A stretch of 14,312 nt of DNA from Nocardioidaceae bacterium (GTDB taxonomy: Bacteria; Actinomycetota; Actinomycetes; Propionibacteriales; Nocardioidaceae), in assembly GCA_013696365.1 (NCBI GenBank), contig JACCYS010000341.1:1-14312 (forward strand), given 5' to 3'. Numbering within the stretch: position 1 is the stretch's first letter; each line of letters starts with the position of its first letter. The notes beneath the pieces were generated by a model, which saw only the letters and a program-made list of their open reading frames with translations, was not told the origin of the DNA and did no database searches. Of the stretch, positions 1 through 6,117 are shown piece by piece. The position numbers were made by a program, and so were the translations under genes.

Positions 1-577
1 GGCGGTGGGTCCGATGGACAACAACGCCTACCTGCTGCGGTGCCGCGACTCGGGGCAGCAGTTACTCATCGACGCCGCCGAGGACCCAGAGCGCCTGCTT
101 GAGCTCATCGGCGACGGCGGTCTCACCACGGTCGTGACCACGCACCGTCACGCTGACCACTGGCAGGCGCTGCCGCTCGTGCTGCAAGAGACCGGCGCGA
201 CATGCGTGGCTGGCCGCGACGACGCCGATCATCTGCCGGTCGATGTTGACCGTGCGCTCGACGACGGAGACGAGGTCCAGGTGGGCAACTGTGGCTTGCG
301 CGTCGTGCATCTTGTCGGGCATACCCCTGGATCTGTCGCTCTCGTCTATGACGACCCGGACGGGCACCCGCATGCGTTCACCGGGGACAGCCTCTTTCCT
401 GGTGGTGTGGGCAAGACCAACACACCGACTGCCTTTCGTCAGCTCGTGGACGACGTCGAGGCCAAGCTGTTCGACAAGCTGCCGGACGCCACCTGGGTAT
501 ATCCGGGGCACGGCGACGACACCACGCTGGGGGCTGAGCGTCCGTACGTCGACGAGTGGCGCTCACGCGGGTGGTGA
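1..577 (+). CDS. Metallo-beta-lactamase-fold hydrolase, 5' end cut by window edge
   Basis: This is a glyoxalase II-like member of the metallo-beta-lactamase superfamily, whose members are zinc-dependent hydrolases, often of thioesters. The dinuclear metal motif THRHADHW (H-x-H-x-D-H) begins near residue 46 of the visible part. It is followed by HTPGSVAL, then GDSLFPGGVGKT with the bridging Asp, and PGHGDDTT near the C-terminus, so all metal ligands are present. A GTG at 5 could be read as a start, but the first visible residues (GPMDNNAYLL) correspond to the first beta-strand of the fold, which normally follows 20-30 more residues. The true start therefore lies left of the window. No substrate can be assigned. 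The next gene is co-oriented after 135 bases and appears to have its own promoter. Confidence 0.85.
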   Translation, partial: AVGPMDNNAYLLRCRDSGQQLLIDAAEDPERLLELIGDGGLTTVVTTHRHADHWQALPLVLQETGATCVAGRDDADHLPVDVDRALDDGDEVQVGNCGLRVVHLVGHTPGSVALVYDDPDGHPHAFTGDSLFPGGVGKTNTPTAFRQLVDDVEAKLFDKLPDATWVYPGHGDDTTLGAERPYVDEWRSRGW

Positions 578-621
578 CGTGGGTTCCGATGCCATGAAGA
601 GAGAAAGGTCCGTTTCGCGGC

Positions 622-650
622 TTTCGTTTCGACGCTTCTGACGCTATAGT
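622..650 (+). promoter_or_regulatory. Possible sigma-70-type promoter for the M23 peptidase gene
   Basis: TATAGT at 645-650 is a good -10 match in a GC-rich background. The hexamer 17 bases upstream, TTTCGT at 622-627, is a poor -35. Transcription would begin near 657 and give a leader of about 55 bases before the ATG at 713. I see no conserved riboswitch in this 135-base gap. Confidence 0.35.
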
Positions 651-712
651 CACCCGCTGGCCATGTGGGGGCAATCGGCCACTGTCTGCCGTCAATCTGA
701 GGACTTGCCGCC

Positions 713-1543
713 ATGCCCCCTGCCCGGACCGGGTCATGCTCGTCTGCGCGGCGCCCACCGGTGCGTCACGGACGCCACCGACGCAACACCAGACGCGCTC
801 GGCTGTCGGCCGCATTGCCGGCGGCAACGGCCCTTGCCCTGATGGGCGGCGCCAGCGCGGTCAACGAGGTCGGCGTGCGGGAACCGCCGGTCACCGTCGA
901 TGCGGTGGCCCAGGTGACGAGCCCCCGGGTGAGCACGGCTGTTCCGCGGATAAGCCGCGCAGGCGGCCGTGTAGGTCTACCCGTCCTCGAAGCAGAGTCA
1001 GCAGCGAAACCGAAACCAGCAGCGAAGTCGTCGGCGAGCTCGGCCAAAACCGAGAAAAGGGACAGACCTGAGAGTCGGCGCACGTCGGATGCGCGGTCGA
1101 CAAGGTCGGCACGTGCTCGCGAACGGCACGAAGCCAAACGTTGGGTGCTCCCGGTCACGGGATACCGACTCAGTGCGCGCTTTGGTGACGCTGGCTCGCT
1201 GTGGGCAGATGGCACCCACAGCGGTCTGGATCTGGCCGCTCCCGAGGGGCGACCTATCAGATCGATCGCCCGCGGAGTCGTGACCATCGCCGGCTACAGC
1301 CCACGAGCCACCTGGGCCGGCAATCTCGTGGTCGTGCGGCTCGAGGATGGCCGCACGGTCTGGTATGCGCACCAGAGCAGCGTCGCGGTGGCCCCCGGTC
1401 AGCGCGTGAACGCCGGAGAGCTCATCGGTTACGTCGGCTCCACCGGCAACAGCTCAGGTGCACATCTGCATCTGGAGTTGCAGGCGCAGGGGGAGGCCGT
1501 TGACCCCGAGAAGGCATTGGTCCGACACGGCCTTGCCCTCTGA
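713..1543 (+). CDS. Exported M23-family (LytM-like) peptidoglycan endopeptidase
   Basis: This 276-residue protein is predicted to cleave peptidoglycan cross-bridges or stem peptides outside the membrane. The arginine-rich N-terminus followed by a hydrophobic stretch (ALPAATALALMGG, about residues 34-46) looks like an export signal. Residues 55-145 are a low-complexity, Ala/Lys/Arg/Ser-rich linker, probably disordered or wall-interacting. The C-terminal 130 residues are the M23 domain: HSGLD (zinc ligands His169 and Asp173), YAHQSS, and HLHLE (His251 and His253). The catalytic set is therefore intact. The ATG at 713 is supported by GAGGA at 699-703, nine bases upstream. The permease gene starts 46 bases downstream on the same strand, but I see no functional link. 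The enzyme could instead be a non-lytic regulator, though the complete active site argues against that. Confidence 0.88.
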   Translation: MPPARTGSCSSARRPPVRHGRHRRNTRRARLSAALPAATALALMGGASAVNEVGVREPPVTVDAVAQVTSPRVSTAVPRISRAGGRVGLPVLEAESAAKPKPAAKSSASSAKTEKRDRPESRRTSDARSTRSARARERHEAKRWVLPVTGYRLSARFGDAGSLWADGTHSGLDLAAPEGRPIRSIARGVVTIAGYSPRATWAGNLVVVRLEDGRTVWYAHQSSVAVAPGQRVNAGELIGYVGSTGNSSGAHLHLELQAQGEAVDPEKALVRHGLAL

Positions 1544-1589
1544 TCTTCAGGTCTTGCCAACTAGTCGTTAGCGGCACCACAGTGTCCCT

Positions 1590-3011
1590 ATGAGTCAGCC
1601 AAGCCACACCGATGACGCTGCACAGTCCACCGAGCTGAAGCGGGTCATGGGTCCCGGCCTGTTGCTGCTGTTCATCGTCGGCGACATCCTCGGTACCGGT
1701 GTCTATGCGCTCACCGGGCAGGTCGCCGCCGAGGTCGGCGGAGCTGCCTGGGCCCCGTTTATGGTGGCCTTTGCGGTCGCTTTAGTGACCGCCTTCTCCT
1801 ATCTTGAGCTCGTCACGAAGTATCCGAAGGCCGCGGGTGCTGCGCTTTATACGCACAAGGCCTTCGGCATCCACTTCCTGACGTTCATCGTCTGCTTCAC
1901 GGTGATGTCTTCCGGCATCACCTCCGCCTCCACCGCGTCCATCGCCTTCGCCGCAAACTTCGGCGCCGGCCTCGGTTTCGACAGCATGGTCACCGGATCA
2001 GCAATCCTGCTGGTGGTGGCACTGGGGTTCATGCTGCTGGTGGCCGCAGTGAACCTGCGAGGGGTTGGCGAGAGCGTCAAAGCCAACGTTGTGCTGACCC
2101 TGATCGAGCTGACCGGTCTGCTGCTGGTGATCCTGGTGGGGGTATGGGTCATCGTGCAGGGCAAAGCGGACTTCGCCGCCGTCGTTGCATTCGACACCCC
2201 CGGCGACAAGAGTGTCTTCCTCGCCGTGACCACCGCGACGTCGCTCGCGTTCTTTGCGATGGTCGGCTTCGAGGACTCGGTGAACATGGCCGAAGAGACA
2301 CACAACCCGTCGCAGATCTTCCCCAAGGTAATGCTGACCGGTCTGGGGATCACCGGCCTGATCTACGTGCTGGTGTCGATCTCGGCGGTGGCGATCGTGC
2401 CGGTCGGCGAGTTGGCTGAGGCAGAGTCCCCGTTGCTCGAGGTGGTTCGCGCCGGCGCCCCCGCACTGCCCATCGGCGCCATCTTCCCCTTCATCGCCAT
2501 GTTCGCCGTCGCCAACTCCGCGCTCATCAACATGCTGATGGCAAGTCGGCTGCTGTACGGAATGGCGAAGCAGTCAGTGCTGCCGCCGTTCCTCGGCAAG
2601 GTGCACCGGGGCCGGCGTACGCCGTGGGCAGCGATCGTGTTCACCACCGGCATTGCCGGCGCGCTCATCGCTTATGTGAACACGCTCAGCGAAGATTCCG
2701 TGGCTATCCTCGGCGGCACCACGTCGCTGCTCCTGCTTGCAGTGTTCGCGATCGTCAACGTCGCAGTCTTGGTGCTCCGCCGAGACCCGGTCGACCACCA
2801 GCACTTCCGCGCGCCGTCGGTGCTGCCGGTCGTCGGTTCGCTGGCTTGCGCCTACCTGGTGACCCCGCTGTCCGGGCGGGCCAGCGACGAATACGTCGTC
2901 GCCGGCCTGCTGCTGATGATCGGGGTGGCGCTGTGGGCACTCACCTGGCTCTACAACCGGTCGATCAAGGCCGACCGCACCTTCGTCCGGGACCCGAGCG
3001 ACCTGAACTAA
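1590..3011 (+). CDS. APC-superfamily amino-acid permease
   Basis: This 473-residue, highly hydrophobic protein has about twelve membrane segments and belongs to the amino acid-polyamine-organocation superfamily. The first helix carries the substrate-binding glycine motif (GDILGTGVYALTG, about residues 30-42). FSYLELVTKYPKAAGAALY (near residue 70) and FFAMVGFEDSVNMAEE (near 221) are typical helix 2-3 and helix 6 signatures of the family. It should import or exchange an amino acid using a cation gradient. The substrate cannot be read from sequence, but the closest remembered relatives are actinobacterial proteins annotated only as APC permeases. There is no Shine-Dalgarno before the ATG at 1590, so the transcript may be leaderless or coupled to the M23 gene. 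An alternative start is Met20 (LKRVMGPG). It converges tail to tail with terC, with only 15 bases between stop codons. Confidence 0.9.
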   Translation: MSQPSHTDDAAQSTELKRVMGPGLLLLFIVGDILGTGVYALTGQVAAEVGGAAWAPFMVAFAVALVTAFSYLELVTKYPKAAGAALYTHKAFGIHFLTFIVCFTVMSSGITSASTASIAFAANFGAGLGFDSMVTGSAILLVVALGFMLLVAAVNLRGVGESVKANVVLTLIELTGLLLVILVGVWVIVQGKADFAAVVAFDTPGDKSVFLAVTTATSLAFFAMVGFEDSVNMAEETHNPSQIFPKVMLTGLGITGLIYVLVSISAVAIVPVGELAEAESPLLEVVRAGAPALPIGAIFPFIAMFAVANSALINMLMASRLLYGMAKQSVLPPFLGKVHRGRRTPWAAIVFTTGIAGALIAYVNTLSEDSVAILGGTTSLLLLAVFAIVNVAVLVLRRDPVDHQHFRAPSVLPVVGSLACAYLVTPLSGRASDEYVVAGLLLMIGVALWALTWLYNRSIKADRTFVRDPSDLN

Positions 3012-3026
3012 CCCCGGCGCGGGCGC

Positions 3027-4184
3027 TCAGGTGTCCTCGCCGGAGCGAGTTGGAGCCGGCGAAGCCCCCTTGGACTGCGGCCCGTCTTGCGCGGGCCTGG
3101 CACCGTCGATGCCTTCCGCGTCGGGGTGGGACGAGTCGGGGGTGCCCGTGTCGGGGGTGCCCGTGTCGGGGGTGTCGTCCGAATCAGTGTCCAGGATCCC
3201 GCTGCCCTGCGACGCCTTGCTCGGATCACGCTTCACCGCCACCAGACTCGCAACCGCCGTGACCCCCAGGGCGAGCACGATCACGACCAAGGACAACGAG
3301 GTGGGGATCTCCGGGATGTCGACGTGCTCACCGCCGTTGATGAACGACAGTTCGTTCTCATGCAGTGCATGGAGCACCAGCTTGACCCCGATGAAGGCGA
3401 GGATGGCGGCCAGTCCGTACGACAGGTAGATGAGCCGGTCGAGCAGCCCACCGAGCAAGAAGTACAGCTGGCGCAGCCCCATCAACGCGAAGATGTTGGC
3501 GGTGAGGACGAGATACGGCTCGCTGGTCAACCCGTAGATGGCGGGGATCGAGTCGAGCGCGAACAGAATGTCGGTCGAGCCAAGCGCCACGATGACGATC
3601 AGCATCGGGGTCATGACCCGGGCGCCGTTCTCGCGGACGAAGAGCTTGAGGCCGTGCCATTCCTCGGTGGACGGCACCCTGGCCTTGATCATCGAGATGG
3701 CCCGGTTCTCTTCGTACTCGTCCTCGTCGTTGTGGTGGCGGACCAGTTGGATCGCGGTGTAGACCAGGAACGCGCCGAACAGGTAGAAGATCCAGGAGAT
3801 CTGGTTGATGGCGTACGCGCCGACGCCGATGAAGATGGCGCGGAAGATCAACGCCAAGATGATGCCGACCAGCAGTGCCTCCTGCTGGTACTTCCGGGGC
3901 ACTCCCAAAGCACCCATGATGATGATGAAGACGAACAGGTTGTCCACCGACAGCGAGTACTCGGTGAGCCAGCCGGCGAAGAACTCCCCCGCATAGCGCC
4001 CGCCGTAGCCGACCCACATCCACAGCCCGAACAGCACCGCCATGGTGGTGTAGATCGAGATGTAGACCGTGCATTCCTTCATGCTCGGCTCGTGCGGCCG
4101 CCGACCCACGATGAGGACGTCGAACAACAGCACCGCGACCGTCACCCCGATGGTGACCGACCACACGGTCGTGGAGACCTCCAC
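3027..4184 (-). CDS. TerC-family integral membrane protein (Alx-like), with repetitive acidic tail
   Basis: This 385-residue polytopic protein has about nine membrane helices. The TerC signatures SVDNLFVFIIIMG (about residues 79-91) and STDILFALDSIPA (203-215) place the conserved acidic residues (Asp81, Asp205, Asp211) in the membrane, where they are thought to bind a divalent metal. Family members include Alx and Bacillus TerC proteins linked to Mn(II) export and to metal loading of secreted enzymes, as well as tellurite-resistance TerC. Residues from about 320 onward form a Asp/Pro/Thr/Ser-rich tail containing GTPDTGTPDTGTPD-like repeats, longer than in typical relatives and probably cytoplasmic or disordered. 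The start is GTG at 4184, supported by a perfect GGAGGA (4191-4196 on the complement) six bases upstream. It is divergent from sppA. I saw no yybP-ykoY-type manganese riboswitch in the 121-base gap. Confidence 0.9.
   Translation of the reverse strand: MEVSTTVWSVTIGVTVAVLLFDVLIVGRRPHEPSMKECTVYISIYTTMAVLFGLWMWVGYGGRYAGEFFAGWLTEYSLSVDNLFVFIIIMGALGVPRKYQQEALLVGIILALIFRAIFIGVGAYAINQISWIFYLFGAFLVYTAIQLVRHHNDEDEYEENRAISMIKARVPSTEEWHGLKLFVRENGARVMTPMLIVIVALGSTDILFALDSIPAIYGLTSEPYLVLTANIFALMGLRQLYFLLGGLLDRLIYLSYGLAAILAFIGVKLVLHALHENELSFINGGEHVDIPEIPTSLSLVVIVLALGVTAVASLVAVKRDPSKASQGSGILDTDSDDTPDTGTPDTGTPDSSHPDAEGIDGARPAQDGPQSKGASPAPTRSGEDT
3135..3179. repeat. Three 15-bp tandem units inside the terC C-terminal tail
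   Basis: The + strand unit GTCGGGGGTGCCCGT occurs at 3135-3149 and exactly again at 3150-3164. A third, degenerate copy lies at 3165-3179. In frame it encodes the repeated T-P-D-T-G pentapeptide of the TerC tail. The near-identity at DNA level suggests recent slippage, so copy number may vary between strains. Confidence 0.9.
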
Positions 4185-4190
4185 TGACGT

Positions 4191-4196
4191 TCCTCC
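4191..4196 (-). promoter_or_regulatory. Ribosome-binding site deciding the terC start
   Basis: On the complement this reads GGAGGA, six bases before the GTG at 4184. It is the best Shine-Dalgarno in the window and fixes the terC start. Confidence 0.8.
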
Positions 4197-4263
4197 AAGG
4201 GTTGCTTAGCGATCTGGGCTGGCTGTTCTCCAGGCTGGACCGGCCATGAGAGCGGTGCCGCCC

Positions 4264-4299
4264 GCAGGTGGAGCGTACCTGCACTGGTGTCGCTAGCGT
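4264..4299 (+). promoter_or_regulatory. Putative sppA leaderless promoter with overlapping inverted repeat
   Basis: TAGCGT at 4294-4299 fits the TANNNT -10 pattern and ends six bases before the ATG at 4306, the spacing expected for a leaderless transcript. No Shine-Dalgarno precedes the ATG. Upstream is a perfect 6-bp inverted repeat, GCAGGT (4264-4269) and ACCTGC (4277-4282), separated by seven bases. It covers the expected -35 position and could be an operator. The terC promoter presumably also lies in this 121-base divergent gap, but I could not locate it. Confidence 0.35.
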
Positions 4300-4305
4300 G
4301 TCAGC

Positions 4306-6051
4306 ATGCGCGTCGCTTCGCTCCTCGACCGTGTCATCCACACCGCGGGTCACCGCCGGGCTCGGGAGCCGGTGCTGCTTGAGCTCGACCTGTCCCGGGG
4401 ACTGCTGGAGACCCAGCCCGCCGATCCGCTGGCCGCCGTGCGCAGCCGCGGCGTGCCCACACTGCGAGGCCTGGTGGACCAGTTGCGGCGCGCCGCCGAA
4501 GACGACCGCGTGGTCGGCCTGGTGGCACAGGTGTCTGCCAGCGCGCTGCCGCCGTCGCAAGCTGACGAGCTGGCCGACGCCGTGGAGTCTTTCGGCGCCA
4601 CCGGGCGGACGACCGTAGCCTGGACGGAGTCCTTCGGCGAAGTGGGCATCGGCACGACCGCCTACCGGCTGGCGGTGGCCTTCGACACGATCTGGATGCA
4701 GCCCAGCGGTCAGCTCGGACTCACCGGTGTTGCGGGTCGCGGCGTCTTCGTGCGTGGGTTGCTGGATCGGCTCGGGGTGGAGCCGCAGTTCGGCCAGCGA
4801 CATGAGTACAAGAACGCCGCCGACCTCTTCATGCGCGAATCGATGTCCGCCGCGCAGCGCGAGGCACTGCAGCAGCTCGCCGACTCGGTGCTCGACAGTG
4901 TGGTGTCCACCGTCGCCCGGTGCCGTGGCCGGACCGCGCAACAGGTGCGCGACGCGGTGGACGTGGCCCCGCTCAGCGCCCCCGAGGCCGTCGAAGCCGG
5001 TCTGGTGGACCGATTGGGCTACCGCGATGAGGTGTACGCAGACCTGCGCGAGCGGTTGGCTGACGATGGCCGGCTCACCCTGCGCTACGTGCACCGCTGG
5101 TCGCCTACCGGCCCGGCGCTCGCTCGCCAGCGGATACAGCAGCGCAACCAGCCGGTCGTCGCCTGCGTGTCGGTGCTGGGCGGGATCGGGCTCGGTCGCA
5201 GCGGCAACAACCCGATGGGAGGGCGGCACGCCGGGTCGGACACGGTCTGCGCAGCGTTGCGCACCGCCGGTCGGCGCGACGACGTGCGCGCCGTCGTGTT
5301 GCGGGTGGTGAGCCCCGGCGGCTCGTACGTGGCCTCCGACGCGGTACGACGCGAGGTGCTGCAACTGCGCGAGACCGGCAGGCCAGTCGTGGCCTCGATG
5401 GGGGCGGTTGCTGCCTCCGGTGGCTACTTCGTCGCGATGGGCTGTGACGAGATCGTCGCCACGGCCAGCACCATCACCGGTTCGATAGGGGTGCTGGCGG
5501 GCAAGTTGGTCACCGGCGCCGCGTTGGGCCGAGTGGGTGTCGGGGTCGAGCCGATCGGTGCCGGCAGGCAGTCCACGATGTTCTCGCCCGACGTCGGCTT
5601 CAGCGACGAGCAATGGCAGCGACTTAACGAGTGGCTCGACGAGGTCTACGACGACTTCACCCGCAAGGCGGCCACCGACCGCGGTGTCGAGCACGCCGAT
5701 CTGGAACCGCTGGCACGCGGCCGAGTCTGGACCGGCGCCGACGCCCTGCAGCGCGGTCTGGTAGACCAGCTCGGTGGCTTTCGTGCCGCGGTCGAGCGGG
5801 CCGCGCAACGGGCGGATGTGGACCCGGACACCGTGACGGTGCATACGGTCCCGCACTCCAACCCGCTAGAGCGGCTCCGATTGCCGGCGTCGAGTGAGTC
5901 GGCGACAGCCTCAGCGCCGGTGGGGCTGTTGGCAGCCGCAGGCGGGTTGGTCGGCATGTCGGGGATGGAGGGGCTCCTCGTGCGCTCCGGGCTCATGCCG
6001 CACGGGGTCCTCAGCCTGCCGAATCCTTGGGCCGGTTGGGAGCTGCGCTGA
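4306..6051 (+). CDS. sppA: Signal peptide peptidase SppA-like S49 serine protease (tandem-domain type)
   Basis: This 581-residue protein matches the long, two-domain (67 kDa-type) SppA architecture, which digests signal peptides left in the membrane after export. The Ser-Lys dyad is intact: Lys169 in HEYKNAADLF of the N-terminal domain and Ser371 in AVAASGGYF of the C-terminal domain. Their spacing of 202 residues is close to the 200 in E. coli SppA (Lys209, Ser409). Further S49 landmarks are RVVSPGGSYVASDAVR and ATASTITGSIGVLAGK. Unlike E. coli SppA, there is no N-terminal membrane anchor or signal peptide: residues 1-35 are charged and only mildly hydrophobic. The protein may therefore be cytoplasmic or bind membranes peripherally. 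Residues 443-469 are closely repeated in a short ORF at 13874-14044. It converges with the peroxidase gene at a strong hairpin. Confidence 0.9.
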   Translation: MRVASLLDRVIHTAGHRRAREPVLLELDLSRGLLETQPADPLAAVRSRGVPTLRGLVDQLRRAAEDDRVVGLVAQVSASALPPSQADELADAVESFGATGRTTVAWTESFGEVGIGTTAYRLAVAFDTIWMQPSGQLGLTGVAGRGVFVRGLLDRLGVEPQFGQRHEYKNAADLFMRESMSAAQREALQQLADSVLDSVVSTVARCRGRTAQQVRDAVDVAPLSAPEAVEAGLVDRLGYRDEVYADLRERLADDGRLTLRYVHRWSPTGPALARQRIQQRNQPVVACVSVLGGIGLGRSGNNPMGGRHAGSDTVCAALRTAGRRDDVRAVVLRVVSPGGSYVASDAVRREVLQLRETGRPVVASMGAVAASGGYFVAMGCDEIVATASTITGSIGVLAGKLVTGAALGRVGVGVEPIGAGRQSTMFSPDVGFSDEQWQRLNEWLDEVYDDFTRKAATDRGVEHADLEPLARGRVWTGADALQRGLVDQLGGFRAAVERAAQRADVDPDTVTVHTVPHSNPLERLRLPASSESATASAPVGLLAAAGGLVGMSGMEGLLVRSGLMPHGVLSLPNPWAGWELR

Positions 6052-6063
6052 CGGCAGCAGGTC

Positions 6064-6091
6064 CGGGCCCCGGCAAAGCTGCCGGGGCCCG
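6064..6091. terminator. Strong GC-rich hairpin between convergent sppA and peroxidase genes
   Basis: This is a perfect 12-bp inverted repeat, CGGGCCCCGGCA (6064-6075) and TGCCGGGGCCCG (6080-6091), with the 4-base loop AAGC. It begins 13 bases after the sppA stop. There is no T-run on either side, so it is not a canonical intrinsic terminator. In high-GC actinobacteria such tract-less hairpins at convergent gene ends commonly act as terminators or RNA 3'-end protectors. Symmetry lets it serve both strands. Confidence 0.7.
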
Positions 6092-6093
6092 AT

Positions 6094-6114
6094 CCGCCAC
6101 GCTGTGCTTGGCGG
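6094..6114. terminator. Second, weaker hairpin next to the peroxidase stop codon
   Basis: CCGCCA (6094-6099) and TGGCGG (6109-6114) form a 6-bp perfect stem with a 9-base loop. It ends three bases from the peroxidase stop codon at 6118-6120. It may add to the terminator at 6064-6091 for the minus-strand transcript. Confidence 0.35.
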
Positions 6115-6117
6115 TGT

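Noticed and set aside
578..712. Possible c-di-AMP riboswitch before the M23 peptidase
   Set aside because: Such switches often precede cell-wall peptidases in actinobacteria, but the gap is short and I could not find the conserved core.
4185..4305. Possible yybP-ykoY manganese riboswitch before terC
   Set aside because: I saw no conserved core in the 121-base divergent gap, which also has to hold the sppA promoter.
3358..5856. An 832-codon minus-strand open frame antisense to sppA and extending into terC
   Set aside because: It has no family motif, is rich in Arg/His/Gly as expected for a shadow frame in high-GC DNA, and overlaps two well-supported genes.
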